From: Reichenbachiella ulvae
GTDB lineage: Bacteria; Bacteroidota; Bacteroidia; Cytophagales; Cyclobacteriaceae
DNA: 64,000 nucleotides
NCBI RefSeq assembly: GCF_025833875.1
Contig: NZ_JAOYOD010000001.1
Coordinates: 5,367,501 to 5,431,500, forward strand
Direction: 5' to 3'
In this document: one piece after another, positions 33,582-43,812 of the stretch
How the letters are laid out: the number at the start of each line of letters is the position of its first letter
How positions within the stretch are numbered: the first letter of the stretch is position 1
Program-made: the position numbers and the translations under genes
Notes under the pieces: generated by a model
Databases searched by the model: none
Seen by the model: the letters and a program-made list of their open reading frames with translations, nothing else
Told to the model about the DNA's origin: nothing

Positions 33582-34732
33582 TCAGTTATTTTTTCTAAAG
33601 CTAATCTTCTTGTTTCCTGATCGGTTTCTATGTAGTCTTCCAAACTAGGTTTGGCTACAAAACTTACCTCTTGCATGCATGAGGCAACCAAATCAGACAT
33701 TTCTATAAATCCTATACGATCTTTCAAAAATTCCGATACAGCGATTTCATTCGCTGCATTAAGGACGCAGGGTTGGTTTCCGCCCTTTTTCAATGCTTCG
33801 AAAGACAGCGCCAGATTCCTAAAAGTATCCATGTCCGGTTTTTCGAATGTCAAAGATGGGTATTCTGTAAAATTGAACCTAGGAAAAGTACTTTTAATTC
33901 GGTCAGGAAAAGTCATGGCGTATTGAATTGGGAGTTTCATATCGGGCAGTCCCATCTGCGCCTTGATCGATCCATCTTCGAATTGCACCATGCTATGGAT
34001 AATAGACTGAGGGTGAACCACTACGTCTATTTGTTCGGGAGTCAACCCAAACAACCATTTCGCTTCAATTACTTCCAGGCCCTTGTTCATAAGCGAGGCA
34101 GAATCAATCGTGATTTTGGCTCCCATGTCCCAATTGGGGTGCTTGAGTGCGGCTTCCTTTTTTACAGTGGATAGAAACGCTCTATCCTTACCTCGGAAAG
34201 GTCCTCCAGAGGCAGTAAGGATGATTTTTTCAATCGGATTGCCAATTTCTCCAGTCAGACATTGAAAAATGGCTGAATGCTCTGAGTCTACTGGAAGGAT
34301 GGCGGATTTATGTTCTAGGGCTAATTGGGTGATTAATTCGCCCGCTACCACCAGCGTTTCTTTGTTGGCTAGGGCAATGGTTTTACCAGCTTTTACCGCA
34401 TGGATAGTTGGTTTTAGACCAGCATACCCCACCAAGGCTGTAAGCACAATATCTACTGCTTCCAGTTCAGCAATATGGCAAAGCCCGCCTTCCCCGGCAA
34501 ATACTTTGATGTCATGGCTGTCCAGTGCATCAAAAACCTGATCGTATTTGTCTTCATTGCCAATGACTACTACGTTGGGCTTGAATTTGAGTGCTTGTGA
34601 TATCAGTAGGTCCGCATTGTTGTAGGCCGAAATGGCTTCCAGTTCAAAATTGTCAGGATTGGCTTCTATCACCTCCAGTGCCTGCGTGCCAATGGAGCCA
34701 GTGGAGCCAAGTATTGAGATCGTTTTTTTCAA
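33569..34732 (-). CDS. dxr: 1-deoxy-D-xylulose 5-phosphate reductoisomerase
   Basis: Dxr makes MEP, the committed step of non-mevalonate isoprenoid synthesis, with NADPH and a divalent metal. The 387-residue protein shows the Rossmann start SILGSTGSIGTQALEVI, NKETLVVAGE, the metal/substrate motif LPVDSEHSAIFQCL, TASGGPFRG and SIIHSMVQFEDGS. Length is as expected. It starts 11 bases after the GH3-family gene and overlaps rseP, so GH3, dxr and rseP form one operon on the minus strand. Confidence 0.97.
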   Translation of the reverse strand: MKKTISILGSTGSIGTQALEVIEANPDNFELEAISAYNNADLLISQALKFKPNVVVIGNEDKYDQVFDALDSHDIKVFAGEGGLCHIAELEAVDIVLTALVGYAGLKPTIHAVKAGKTIALANKETLVVAGELITQLALEHKSAILPVDSEHSAIFQCLTGEIGNPIEKIILTASGGPFRGKDRAFLSTVKKEAALKHPNWDMGAKITIDSASLMNKGLEVIEAKWLFGLTPEQIDVVVHPQSIIHSMVQFEDGSIKAQMGLPDMKLPIQYAMTFPDRIKSTFPRFNFTEYPSLTFEKPDMDTFRNLALSFEALKKGGNQPCVLNAANEIAVSEFLKDRIGFIEMSDLVASCMQEVSFVAKPSLEDYIETDQETRRLALEKITEWKD

Positions 34733-34743
34733 GGTCTGTTGTA

Positions 34744-36246
34744 TTATTGAGTCAATCTTAATTTTATCAAATCATCCGCAATTTTTCGATCATTCGAAAG
34801 CCTCGGTACTTTGTTTTGTCCTCCCAATTTGCCTTGAGATTTCATGTAATCGATGAAGGCATTTTTCTTCAATGGGACGATTTCTAGTTTTTCGAGTATG
34901 TTGCCGGTGATCAGGTCGTCGTAGTAGCTGTTTAGTTCTGTTAGCTTTTGATCTAGTACGCTTCTAAAAGCCTCCATGTCTTGAGGTAGTTGATTGAATT
35001 CTATCAGCCATTGGTGTCTTGGAAGACCGCTTTCTGGTGTGACTTGCGGTGCTACGGTAAATTCTATCAACTCTGTCTCTGGGTGAAGAGAAACGGCATG
35101 GTTCATGGCTTTTTCCACTTCCTGACCAATTACATGTTCTCCAAATGCAGAGATGAAATGCTTGATACGCCCTGTGACTAAAATACGGTAGGGGTCTTTG
35201 GATACGAATTGAATCGTATCACCAATCGAGTAGCCCCATAGGCCAGCATTGCTGTTGATAATGAGTGCATAGTTCACTCCCAACTCAACTTCACCAATGC
35301 TCAATCTGGTAGGGTTCTCATTGAAATATTCATCAGCAGGAACAAACTCGAAGAAAATGCCAGAGTCAATAAGTAGGAGCAATCCTTTTTCATCCAATGT
35401 ATCCTGATAGGCGATGAAGCCCTCTGATGCTGGGTAGGTTTCTACCGAATCAATCTTTTTGCCTATGCTATCAAAGAGCTTGGCTTTATAGGGTTCGAAA
35501 TTTACCCCGCCATATACAAACAGTGAGAAGTTTGGGAAAACGTCTTTGATGGCTTTGCCTGTCTTTTCTGTGATCCGATCGAAGTACATCTGAACCCATG
35601 GCGGAATGCCTGAGATCAAACTCATGTCTTCGTTTAAAGTTTCTTCTACGATCTGGTCCACTTTTGCCTCCCAGTCTTCCATGCAGTTGGTCTCGTAGCT
35701 GGGCATTTGGTTGGAGCGGAGATAGCCCGGCACGTGATGGTTGACGATACCGGAAAGTCGACCAGTGTGGATGCCAGAGGTCTGTGTCAATATGGGGCTG
35801 CCCGAAAGAAAGATTAACTTCTTGTCCAAGAATATGCTCTTGCCAGAATTGTGCACATAGGTGAGCAGGGCGTTTCTGGCACTGTTGATATGGTTGGGGA
35901 TCGAGTCTTTGGTGATTGGAATATACTTGGTGCCTGACGTAGTGCCTGAAGTTTTAGCAAAATAGGCCGGCAGCCCAGGCCAAAGCACGTCCTTTTCACC
36001 TTGCTTGATTTTTTCTATGTAGTATTTCAGCCCTTCGTAATCAACGATCGGTACTGCTTTTTTGAAGTCCTCATAGTTACTTATTTGATCAAACCCATGA
36101 TCCTCTCCGAATTGGGTGTGCCTGGCCTTTTCTACTATAGACTTAAGGATTTTATTCTGAGTATTGACAGCATCCATTGACCACTTTTTTTGTTGGCCTA
36201 CGATGTATTTGGCAAAAGGCTTACTCAGTATCGATCTAAATCCCAT
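34744..36246 (-). CDS. GH3 auxin-responsive promoter-family protein (acyl-adenylating)
   Basis: A 500-residue protein of the GH3 family, known in plants for joining amino acids to jasmonate or auxin through an acyl-adenylate. The ATP-binding loop is visible as KTSGTTSGTKYIP near residue 90, followed by the family's YGGVNFEPY and YPASEGFIAYQD segments and a GRIKHFISAFGEHV hinge. Bacterial members are common in Bacteroidota but lack a known substrate. It is 11 bases upstream of dxr and probably cotranscribed with it. No signal peptide is present. Confidence 0.9.
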   Translation of the reverse strand: MGFRSILSKPFAKYIVGQQKKWSMDAVNTQNKILKSIVEKARHTQFGEDHGFDQISNYEDFKKAVPIVDYEGLKYYIEKIKQGEKDVLWPGLPAYFAKTSGTTSGTKYIPITKDSIPNHINSARNALLTYVHNSGKSIFLDKKLIFLSGSPILTQTSGIHTGRLSGIVNHHVPGYLRSNQMPSYETNCMEDWEAKVDQIVEETLNEDMSLISGIPPWVQMYFDRITEKTGKAIKDVFPNFSLFVYGGVNFEPYKAKLFDSIGKKIDSVETYPASEGFIAYQDTLDEKGLLLLIDSGIFFEFVPADEYFNENPTRLSIGEVELGVNYALIINSNAGLWGYSIGDTIQFVSKDPYRILVTGRIKHFISAFGEHVIGQEVEKAMNHAVSLHPETELIEFTVAPQVTPESGLPRHQWLIEFNQLPQDMEAFRSVLDQKLTELNSYYDDLITGNILEKLEIVPLKKNAFIDYMKSQGKLGGQNKVPRLSNDRKIADDLIKLRLTQ

Positions 36247-36352
36247 GACTTGATATTTTTTGATCTCTTAGATTATGCCGCAATATAAAACCTTCGTAAA
36301 GAAAGCTAGACTCGATAACTAACTTTCAAACTTTGAACTTTATACTTTCAAC

Positions 36353-37399
36353 TTAAGACCAGCTCCAATCGTGATCGGCTACTTTTTCTAGCGCTGCAAC
36401 TAATAGATCTGTAGAGCCAGTGATGTCATCTTTGTGCGCCATTTCTATTACCTGATGCAAGTGTCTAGTAGGGATGGAAATGGCACCAGCAATGGCTCCA
36501 TTTTTTCCTCTTTGCTGAATCCCTGCTGTGTCGGTACCGCCAGCAACCAGGATTTCATTTTGCCATTTGATATTCTTTTCGTCGGCAGTTTCTCTCAAGA
36601 AACGAACCATGCGCTGGTCACAGATGGTCATAGCATCTAATATTTTGATGGCTGTCCCGCCACCCAGCTTGGTGACATGCTCGTGTGGTTGAGCGCCTGG
36701 TAGGTCGTAGGCTATCGTAGTGTCCAGCGCAATCCCAAAATCAGGGTTGATGCTGTGTGCAGCTACATTGGCCCCTCTCAACCCGACTTCTTCCTGCACG
36801 GAAAAGACAGCATAAAGATCCGCTGAAGGAGACTTGATTTTTTTCAATGTTTCGATCAGAATAAAGACCGATACGCGGTTGTCAATAGACTTGCAATTGA
36901 CACAGTCTCCCATTTCGATCAATTCTCTTTCGCGTGTGATAGAGTCACCTACTGCTACGACTTTCTCTACTTCCTCTTTGCTCATGCCCAGATCGATAAA
37001 ATAATCTTCCAGTTTAGCCACTTTTTGACGCTCCTCCGGGCTCATGACATGGATGGGCTTGCTTCCCATTACACCTACAATGTCTTCTTTGCCATGAATG
37101 ATCACACGTTGTGCGGTCAGAGTCTTTGGGTCAAACCCACCCAATGGTTGAAAACGAACAAAACCATTGTCATCGATGTGACTCACGATGAATCCAATTT
37201 CGTCCATGTGCGCAGCTACCATCACTTTTTTATCGGTTTCCCCTTTCTTGATGGCAATGATGTTGCCCATGTTGTCTATTGAGTAGGAATCTACATGGTC
37301 TTTGATCTCTTCAATGATCAGATTTCTGATTCTGGATTCGAAACCAGGCGCACCTGCGATTTCACAAACTTGCTTGAGTAGTGTCGTATTAAATGTCAT
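36353..37399 (-). CDS. M42-family metalloaminopeptidase
   Basis: A 348-residue cocatalytic metallopeptidase (M42, FrvX/PepA type). Motifs are VAAHMDEIGFIV (metal His and catalytic Asp), KSIDNRVSVFILIETL (bridging Asp), FSVQEEVGLRGA (catalytic Glu pair), DTTIAYD and the late IPTRHLHQVIEM (metal His). The ATG at 37397-37399 (MTFNTTLLK) is preferred; a reading 15 residues longer has a cysteine- and histidine-rich lead that does not fit the family. M42 enzymes trim peptides as large cytoplasmic oligomers. It is a single gene, with 106 bases before the GH3-family start. Confidence 0.92.
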   Translation of the reverse strand: MTFNTTLLKQVCEIAGAPGFESRIRNLIIEEIKDHVDSYSIDNMGNIIAIKKGETDKKVMVAAHMDEIGFIVSHIDDNGFVRFQPLGGFDPKTLTAQRVIIHGKEDIVGVMGSKPIHVMSPEERQKVAKLEDYFIDLGMSKEEVEKVVAVGDSITRERELIEMGDCVNCKSIDNRVSVFILIETLKKIKSPSADLYAVFSVQEEVGLRGANVAAHSINPDFGIALDTTIAYDLPGAQPHEHVTKLGGGTAIKILDAMTICDQRMVRFLRETADEKNIKWQNEILVAGGTDTAGIQQRGKNGAIAGAISIPTRHLHQVIEMAHKDDITGSTDLLVAALEKVADHDWSWS

Positions 37400-37598
37400 A
37401 GTGATACAAATAAAATGGAAGCATTCTATATGGTCGGCTATCAACCCACATTATTTCCTGGGAAATGCTAAAAGGGAAATAGGAATGCATTAATAAGAGA
37501 AAAATTGAGCGCACAAAAAGAGCTCGATCGGAGCAACGGTTGTTTTACACGGGCGTAATGCAACCTAAACCTTGTGCATATTTTTATTGAAAAAATTG

Positions 37599-37682
37599 TG
37601 CGCACGAGAAGATTCGAACTTCCACGGGCATAAGCCCACCACCCCCTCAAGATGGCGTGTCTACCAGTTTCACCACGTGCGC
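37599..37682 (-). tRNA. tRNA-Leu (GAG)
   Basis: An 84-base class II tRNA with long variable arm. The acceptor arms GCGCACG and CGTGCGC pair fully, followed by discriminator A. The D arm carries TGGTAGACAC, the anticodon stem pairs CCATC with GGTGG around loop TTGAGGG, giving anticodon GAG, and the T loop reads GTTCGAATC. The CCA end is not encoded. It is on the minus strand between egtD and the M42 gene. Confidence 0.97.
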
Positions 37683-37738
37683 TTGAATTGGGATTGCAAA
37701 AATAGAATTAATGATGAATTTTCCATCACATTCTGAAA

Positions 37739-38713
37739 TTAAACTGCTCGCCATATCGAATCTACGAAATAGCCTCTGTCATCTTCGAGGTGCTGATCCA
37801 CCACAAAACCACATTTTTTGGCTAGAAATTCAATTTCCTGGAGGTCATATTTTTTGGATATTTCGGTTTGGATGGATTCCCATTGTTTCAAATGAATGCG
37901 TTCTCCGGCAATGGTTACTTCCTGATCTACAAGGCTAATCAGAGAACTTTTGCACTCTCCTGTATCCGCATTGTAATGAGGGTAGTGGCGAAATTTGGAA
38001 ACATCAAAATCTGCATCTAGTTCACAATTGATCCTCCGGAGAAGGTTTAAATTGAATTCTGCCGTTACACCCTCTTTGTCATTGTATGCTGCTAAAATGG
38101 TGTCAGGATCTTTTTTGAGATCTATCCCTATGAACAAAAGGTCATTTGGATTGATGTCTTTTCTAATTTGGGATAAAAAATTAATGGCTTGATTGGTTGT
38201 GAAATTACCAATATTGGATCCAAGAAATAGAATGATATTTCTTTTGCTACTCGAATGACTCAATTCGTCCAGAACCTGAAAATAATCTCCTTGCAGCGGT
38301 GAGATTTTTAGTTCGGGTATTTCCAACTTTAAATTTTCCTCCAGTCCCTCCAGTGCATGAGCAGATATGTCAATCGGCATGTATTCAAAATCTGCCTTCT
38401 CAGTTATGAAATGCTTTAATAGTACTTTGGTTTTGTAACCATCGCCTGCTCCGAATTCTACCAAATTGAAAGCTTCTCCATTGGGGCTAAAAGCCTTGAG
38501 AATTTCTTCTTTCCGGGATTGGAATATTTCATGCTCAGCATTAGTAAGGTAATACTCCTCCAACTTCATGATCTTTTGAAAAAGTTGATCACCCACCTCA
38601 TTATAAAAATATTTGGAGGAAAGTCTTTTTGGGTTGGAACGCAAGCCTTCCAATACATCTACGAGAAATGTAGAATCAATTTTTGTTTCTATGCTGTCAA
38701 TCATGCTTTGCAA
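37739..38713 (-). CDS. egtD: L-histidine N-alpha-methyltransferase EgtD
   Basis: EgtD trimethylates histidine to hercynine, the first step of ergothioneine synthesis. The 324-residue protein has the family start LVDVLEGLRSNPKRLSSKYFYNEVGDQLF, the SAM-binding LVEFGAGDGYKTKVLL, the PIDIS motif, and FLGSNIGNF, which holds a substrate-binding Asn. Its start region overlaps the end of egtB by 17 bases, so both are one operon with egtB first. No egtA, egtC or egtE homologue is adjacent. Confidence 0.95.
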   Translation of the reverse strand: MQSMIDSIETKIDSTFLVDVLEGLRSNPKRLSSKYFYNEVGDQLFQKIMKLEEYYLTNAEHEIFQSRKEEILKAFSPNGEAFNLVEFGAGDGYKTKVLLKHFITEKADFEYMPIDISAHALEGLEENLKLEIPELKISPLQGDYFQVLDELSHSSSKRNIILFLGSNIGNFTTNQAINFLSQIRKDINPNDLLFIGIDLKKDPDTILAAYNDKEGVTAEFNLNLLRRINCELDADFDVSKFRHYPHYNADTGECKSSLISLVDQEVTIAGERIHLKQWESIQTEISKKYDLQEIEFLAKKCGFVVDQHLEDDRGYFVDSIWRAV

Positions 38714-39932
38714 GTCTGATACCTGAAAAAAGCCAGTTCAGGTGAGGGTGAAAAAAATTGCGGTAAGTAGCTCTGATGTGATCTTTAGGAGTGGCATAGG
38801 ATCCGCCTCTCAAGACCATTTGGTTGATCATGAATTTTCCATTGTATTCGCCAAGGGCTCCCTCAGCAGTTTTGTAATAGGGATAGGGGTGGTAGGCTGA
38901 TTGTGTCCATTCCCACAAGTCTCCATAAAACTGATAGTTGTCGGAGCTTTTTGTCATCGGCTTGTAGTTTTCTGATTCGACGAAATTGGCTGCATCAGGT
39001 ATCGTGGGTTGATAATTTCGGCAGGCCACTTCCCATTCAAATTCAGTAGGGAGTCTCATGTCTTTCCATTGGGCAAAAGCCGCTGCTTCAAATTGACTGA
39101 CATGACTTACGGGTTCATTTGGGTCGATGGGTTTCAATCCGTGGAGGGTGTATTGGTGCCACTGACCGTCGATTTGATGCCAATGAAAGGGGGCAGTTTT
39201 GTTTTCCTTTTGTACCCAATCCCATGCTTCGGAATACCAAAAACGGAAATTTTGGTAGCCTCCATCTTCTATGAATTCTAAATATTCTGCATTGGTGACG
39301 AGGCGGTTGGCTATCTGATAGTCATGTAGAAAAACCTGATGTAGACCCAATTCATTGTCAAAGCAAAAGTCATTTCCCTGATGTCCAATCGTGTAAATCC
39401 CTTCTTTGATGGGAAGGAAATCTAAGGCTTGAGTTGGTGTCGATAGAGAAGGTGTTGAAGCCAGATAGGATGGGAAAAGGGGATTGGTGCCGAGGATGTA
39501 TTTGATATCGTATAGAAGGAGCTCTTGATGTTGTTGTTCGTGCTGCAGGCCGATTTCGATGATTTTTTTCTCCTCTGGACTGAGCGATGCTCTGGTGGTA
39601 AAGAAGACTGCCATTTGCTCGTCGATATAGGATCGATACTCATATACTTCGTCGACCGTAGGGCGGCTCAGGTTACCTCTGTTGGTTCTCAGGACTCTCT
39701 TTCCGACTGTTTCATAGTAGCTATTGAATACATAATTGTATTCAGGATGGTAAATCTGATAGTCCTTTTGATACGGTTCTAAAAGCATTTTTTCGAAGAA
39801 CCAGGTGGTGTGGCCCAAGTGCCATTTGGGGGGGCTGACATCTACGATAGGCTGTACCACGTAGTCTTCTGCCTTTAGCGGATGGCACAGCTTTTCAGAC
39901 TGAGCGCGAACTTTGATGTATTTGTCTCGCAA
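38697..39932 (-). CDS. egtB: Iron-dependent sulfoxide synthase EgtB
   Basis: EgtB couples hercynine with a thiol and oxygen. The 411-residue protein has an N-terminal DinB-like domain with the iron ligands (His in PKWHLGHTTW and the HEQQHQE motif) and a C-terminal formylglycine-generating-enzyme-like (SUMF1) domain with LPTEFEWEVACR, GDLWEWTQSAY and VLRGGSYAT. This matches EgtB across its full length. It precedes egtD with a 17-base overlap. Without EgtA/EgtC nearby, the thiol donor may be cysteine directly, as in some anaerobe and fungal pathways, or the other genes lie elsewhere. Confidence 0.94.
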   Translation of the reverse strand: MRDKYIKVRAQSEKLCHPLKAEDYVVQPIVDVSPPKWHLGHTTWFFEKMLLEPYQKDYQIYHPEYNYVFNSYYETVGKRVLRTNRGNLSRPTVDEVYEYRSYIDEQMAVFFTTRASLSPEEKKIIEIGLQHEQQHQELLLYDIKYILGTNPLFPSYLASTPSLSTPTQALDFLPIKEGIYTIGHQGNDFCFDNELGLHQVFLHDYQIANRLVTNAEYLEFIEDGGYQNFRFWYSEAWDWVQKENKTAPFHWHQIDGQWHQYTLHGLKPIDPNEPVSHVSQFEAAAFAQWKDMRLPTEFEWEVACRNYQPTIPDAANFVESENYKPMTKSSDNYQFYGDLWEWTQSAYHPYPYYKTAEGALGEYNGKFMINQMVLRGGSYATPKDHIRATYRNFFHPHLNWLFSGIRLAKHD

Positions 39933-40079
39933 AACTGCGAGACAATTATCTTCTGTTTTTTGAGGTTTTAAAGCTTGGATAGTCAGTGAAATTTGGGGTT
40001 TCTACAATTTACCCAATTCTAACGCCAAAATGGAAGGATCGGTTCCGATAGCATTTGGTATTTTTCGTCAAAGCATAAA

Positions 40080-40111
40080 AAAACCTCTTCAGTAAGAACT
40101 AAAGAGGTTTT
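40080..40111 (-). terminator. Terminator of the superoxide dismutase gene
   Basis: AAAACCTCTT (40080-40089) and AAGAGGTTTT (40102-40111) pair perfectly. The A run before it gives a T run on the minus strand, 26 bases after the sod stop. Confidence 0.8.
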
Positions 40112-40136
40112 GAAATTATTATGTTCAACTTCGAAA

Positions 40137-40739
40137 TTATTTCGCAGCTGCAAATCTTTTGTTGACTTCATCCCAGTTGATCACATTGAAGAATGCAGAG
40201 ATGTAGTCAGGTCTTCTGTTTTGGTAGTTCAAGTAGTACGCGTGCTCCCATACATCTAGACCCAAGATAGGTGTTCCACCACATCCTACGCCTGGCATGA
40301 TTGGGTTGTCCTGATTCGCAGAAGAGCAAACTTCTAATTTGCCATCCACTACACACAACCAAGCCCAACCAGAACCAAATCTAGTGGCCGCAGCTGCAGC
40401 GAATTTTTCTTTGAAAGCATCGTAAGAGCCGAAAGCCTCGTCGATAGCTGCTGCTACATCACCTGTAGGGTTACCGCCACCATTTGGGCTCATGATCGAC
40501 CAAAAAAGTGTGTGGTTAAAGTGTCCACCTCCATTGTTTCTTACAGCAGCATTGTCGCTGTGGTTTTTGATCAAATCTTCGATAGACAAAGAGTCCATGT
40601 CAGTACCTGCAATTGCATCGTTTACTTTCGTTACGTATGCATTGTGGTGCTTACCATGGTGGATTTCCATAGTTGCCTTATCGATATGTGGTTCCAATGC
40701 ATCATGTGCGTATGGTAATGATGGTAATTCAAAAGCCAT
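40137..40739 (-). CDS. sodB: Fe/Mn superoxide dismutase
   Basis: A 200-residue cytoplasmic dismutase. The metal ligands are in [10 protein letters not shown] (His), [10 protein letters not shown] (His), and [19 protein letters not shown] (Asp and His). The GSGWAWL segment is typical. Iron versus manganese use cannot be decided securely from sequence. It is a single gene with its own terminator. Confidence 0.95.
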   Translation of the reverse strand: MAFELPSLPYAHDALEPHIDKATMEIHHGKHHNAYVTKVNDAIAGTDMDSLSIEDLIKNHSDNAAVRNNGGGHFNHTLFWSIMSPNGGGNPTGDVAAAIDEAFGSYDAFKEKFAAAAATRFGSGWAWLCVVDGKLEVCSSANQDNPIMPGVGCGGTPILGLDVWEHAYYLNYQNRRPDYISAFFNVINWDEVNKRFAAAK

Positions 40740-40893
40740 GATTGTTTCGTTTTTATGTTCAAAAATTATTTATCGTAAAAGTAGAGGTTATTCAACAGAA
40801 TGAAAGAAAAAAACATCATTCTATTCGATCGCCTCATAGTCTCAATCAATACAACGAAGTGAGCCACTACAAGATTCAATTCTCGTTAGGAAA

Positions 40894-41343
40894 TTACTTT
40901 CTTAGTTTTGCGAAAAAGTCTTTGACTAGTTGGCCACATTCGGCCTCTAGAATTCCGCCTTTCCATTCGGCTTTGGGATGGAGTATTTTTTCACTCACTT
41001 GAGAGAAACCCCTTTTTTCGTCATATGCGCCGAAAATCACTTCATCGAGTTGCGACCAATAGGTAGCCCCAGCGCACATCACGCAGGGTTCCAGGGTCAC
41101 ATACAACCTACATTTGGCCAGGTACTTGGCACCAAGATAATTGGCAGCAGAAGTGATGGCGAGCATTTCCGCATGAGCGGTCACGTCATTCAGCCTTTCG
41201 GATTGATTGTATGCTCGGGCGATGATTTTGTTTTCGCAAACGATCACTGCTCCGACAGGAACCTCTCCTTCCTCAAAGGCATATTGAGCCTGCTTAAGGG
41301 CCTCTTTCATATACGCCTCATCGCTATGTAGTCCAGGGATCAT
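40894..41343 (-). CDS. tadA: tRNA adenosine deaminase-type nucleoside deaminase
   Basis: A 149-residue zinc deaminase of the TadA family, which makes inosine at the wobble position of tRNA-Arg. Zinc ligands and catalytic Glu are in AHAEMLAI and PCVMCAGA, and VPVGAVIV precedes them. Single-domain guanine/cytosine deaminases share this pattern, so TadA is the most likely but not only reading. Its start overlaps the stop of the upstream secreted-protein gene in an ATGA-like 4-base overlap. Confidence 0.88.
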   Translation of the reverse strand: MIPGLHSDEAYMKEALKQAQYAFEEGEVPVGAVIVCENKIIARAYNQSERLNDVTAHAEMLAITSAANYLGAKYLAKCRLYVTLEPCVMCAGATYWSQLDEVIFGAYDEKRGFSQVSEKILHPKAEWKGGILEAECGQLVKDFFAKLRK

Positions 41344-41894
41344 TTGATTTTGCCTTTAATGGATACACCGTCCATGATTTTTTTGGCAGTTTCTTGCCAC
41401 TCATTTTTGTATGCTGCTGGACAGGTAAAATTAAACACCAATGCATGTCGTCCTACTATGATGTATTGAATGTAGGTGTATTTGACAATGCTACCATCGT
41501 CTCTGAAGGAGTTTTCGTCAGGCTTTATAGTAGATACGAATTCCATGTAAGCGGCTTGCTTGCCATTGACTTCCTTAATCCCCTCTGAGATGACTTGCAC
41601 ATCGTCGTAGAGATTATAAATATTGCTTTTCTGAAAGCTGGCCATGATCTCTACATCCTTTTCAGCCCATTGCGTCACGGATTGATTGACTCCCAGGTCC
41701 ACCTGTAGTGATTCGTCGGTGTACAACACCAAAGGCTTCTTGGTGGTGAAATATTTGCTTACGATTTCATCATCAGTCATCGGACGAAAACCTGAAGGGA
41801 TAGGCATGGTGATGTTTTCAGTGACCTGCGTATCTGTCAAATTTTGAAAAAAGGAAGCGAATATTAGCTGAGTCGCAATGAATAGTACTTGCAT
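41340..41894 (-). CDS. Secreted hypothetical protein
   Basis: A 184-residue protein when started at the internal ATG 41892-41894, which gives a hydrophobic signal (MQVLFIATQLIFASFFQ); the longer reading adds 26 uncharacteristic residues. The mature part is a single alpha/beta domain with PIPSGFRPMTDDEI, FVSTIKPDENSF and a Tyr-rich strand KYTYIQYIIVGRHALVF, reminiscent of PsbP/Mog1-like stress proteins of unknown function. It overlaps tadA by four bases. The family likeness is weak. Confidence 0.65.
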   Translation of the reverse strand: MQVLFIATQLIFASFFQNLTDTQVTENITMPIPSGFRPMTDDEIVSKYFTTKKPLVLYTDESLQVDLGVNQSVTQWAEKDVEIMASFQKSNIYNLYDDVQVISEGIKEVNGKQAAYMEFVSTIKPDENSFRDDGSIVKYTYIQYIIVGRHALVFNFTCPAAYKNEWQETAKKIMDGVSIKGKIK

Positions 41895-42014
41895 GAGTGC
41901 TGATTTAAAAATGTCATGATTTTCTAATCCCAAAGCTCTTAAATCTAAAGGACTTGAGCTGTAAAAATCCAAAATTAAAGTAGTAGGCCATGAAGCCCAA
42001 TACCTGTGAATGAT

Positions 42015-42022
42015 TAAATTTG
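42015..42022 (+). promoter_or_regulatory. Candidate -7 box for aspS
   Basis: TAAATTTG matches TAnnTTTG and lies 33 bases before the aspS ATG. No convincing -33 TTTG is seen upstream. Confidence 0.4.
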
Positions 42023-42055
42023 CGCCTCGATTTTTACTGACAAAGAAAAAGAAGC

Positions 42056-43810
42056 ATGCTTAGAACTCACACGTGTGGAGAATTAAGAGCCGAAAATGCC
42101 GGCAACCAGGTGACATTGTGCGGCTGGGTACAAAAAGTAAGAGACAAAGGAGGGATGGTCTGGATAGACCTCAGAGATAGATATGGCGTGACTCAACTCA
42201 TCTTTGATGAAGGGGAGACGGATGCCAAAGTATTGGAGAATCTGAAAGGAATAGGCCGCGAATTTGTGCTGAAAGCTACGGGTGAAGTAGTGGAGCGCTA
42301 CGCGAAAAATGATAAGATCCCGACTGGAGATATAGAAATTAAGGTTTCTGATCTGGAAATACTGAATCGCTCTAAGGTACCTCCATTCATTATTGATAAT
42401 GATACGGATGGAGGAGAAGATCTTCGTATGAAGTATCGATACCTTGATCTGAGAAGAGGAGAGGTGAGAGATAAGTTGATGCTTCGTCACAAGATGTTGC
42501 AGGCGACTAGAAAGTACCTTTCTGATTCCAGCTTCATGGAAGTGGAAACACCGGTGTTGATCAAGTCCACTCCAGAAGGAGCGCGTGACTTTGTCGTGCC
42601 TTCTCGAGTGAATAAGGGCGAATTTTATGCCCTTCCTCAGTCGCCACAGACTTTCAAACAGCTTTTGATGGTGTCTGGATTTGATCGTTATTTCCAGATC
42701 GTGAAGTGTTTCAGAGACGAAGATTTGAGAGCGGATAGACAGCCGGAGTTTACTCAGATAGACTGTGAGATGTCTTTTGTGACGCAGAAGGATATTCTTG
42801 AGACCTTCGAAGGCTTGACAAGATTCTTGTTCAAAGAGGCCCTGAATGTTGAGGTTGGCGAGTTTGTGCACATGCAGTATGACGATGCGATGAGATTGTA
42901 CGGTTCGGATAAGCCGGATGTACGTTTCGGGATGCAGTTCGTCGAATTGAATGATGTGGCTCAAAATAAAGGGTTCAATGTTTTCGATCAGGCTGAATTG
43001 GTGGTAGGAATCTGTGCAGAAGGATGTGCGGATTGGACTAGAAAGCAATTAGATGCTTTGACTGATTTCGTGAAGCGACCACAGATAGGAGCCAAAGGAT
43101 TGGTACATGTAAAATGTAATGAGGACGGAACCTTCAAATCCTCTGTAGATAAATTTTACTCTCAGGAAGACCTGAAAGAATGGGCAGATAAGGCGGGTGC
43201 TAAACCAGGAGATTTGATCCTGGTGCTGTCTGGTGATAAGAATGCTACTCGTAAGCAAATGAATGAACTGAGGCTGCATATGGGTGATTTGTTGGAGTTG
43301 AAAGACCCAATGAACTTCAAGCCGCTATGGGTATTGGATTTTCCATTGCTGGAGTGGGACGAGGAGACTCAGCGCTATCATGCGATGCACCACCCATTTA
43401 CTTCTCCTAAGGAGGAGCAAATCCCACTTTTGGACACGGATCCAGGATCAGTAAAAGCCAATGCATATGACCTGGTAATCAATGGTGTAGAGATTGGCGG
43501 TGGATCGATCAGGATTCACGATCAGGAAACACAGGCATTGATGTTCAAGCATCTTGGGTTCAGCGATGAGGAAGCCAAAGCGCAGTTTGGCTTCTTGATG
43601 GAAGCATTCGAATATGGTGCCCCTCCTCATGGCGGTATTGCATTTGGTTTCGATAGATTGTGTTCTATGTTTGGTGGATCAGATTCTATTCGCGACTTTA
43701 TCGCATTCCCTAAAAACACATCTGCAAGAGACGTAATGATTGAATCTCCTTCTCCGATCTCGAAAGATCAATTGGAAGAATTGGGATTAGATGTATTGCC
43801 AAACGAATAA
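42056..43810 (+). CDS. aspS: Aspartyl-tRNA synthetase
   Basis: AspRS charges tRNA-Asp. The 584-residue length and the inserted GAD domain (about residues 290-400) mark the bacterial type. An OB-fold anticodon domain comes first ([21 protein letters not shown]), then class II motifs: [39 protein letters not shown] (motif 2) and GIAFGFDRL with C-terminal motif 3 Arg. The gene is monocistronic or leads into the outer-membrane gene that starts two bases after its stop. Confidence 0.98.
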   Translation: MLRTHTCGELRAENAGNQVTLCGWVQKVRDKGGMVWIDLRDRYGVTQLIFDEGETDAKVLENLKGIGREFVLKATGEVVERYAKNDKIPTGDIEIKVSDLEILNRSKVPPFIIDNDTDGGEDLRMKYRYLDLRRGEVRDKLMLRHKMLQATRKYLSDSSFMEVETPVLIKSTPEGARDFVVPSRVNKGEFYALPQSPQTFKQLLMVSGFDRYFQIVKCFRDEDLRADRQPEFTQIDCEMSFVTQKDILETFEGLTRFLFKEALNVEVGEFVHMQYDDAMRLYGSDKPDVRFGMQFVELNDVAQNKGFNVFDQAELVVGICAEGCADWTRKQLDALTDFVKRPQIGAKGLVHVKCNEDGTFKSSVDKFYSQEDLKEWADKAGAKPGDLILVLSGDKNATRKQMNELRLHMGDLLELKDPMNFKPLWVLDFPLLEWDEETQRYHAMHHPFTSPKEEQIPLLDTDPGSVKANAYDLVINGVEIGGGSIRIHDQETQALMFKHLGFSDEEAKAQFGFLMEAFEYGAPPHGGIAFGFDRLCSMFGGSDSIRDFIAFPKNTSARDVMIESPSPISKDQLEELGLDVLPNE

Positions 43811-43812
43811 GC

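Noticed and set aside
38697..39932. OvoA-type ovothiol synthase
   Set aside because: OvoA carries a fused C-terminal methyltransferase; this protein ends after the SUMF1-like domain and pairs with a separate EgtD.
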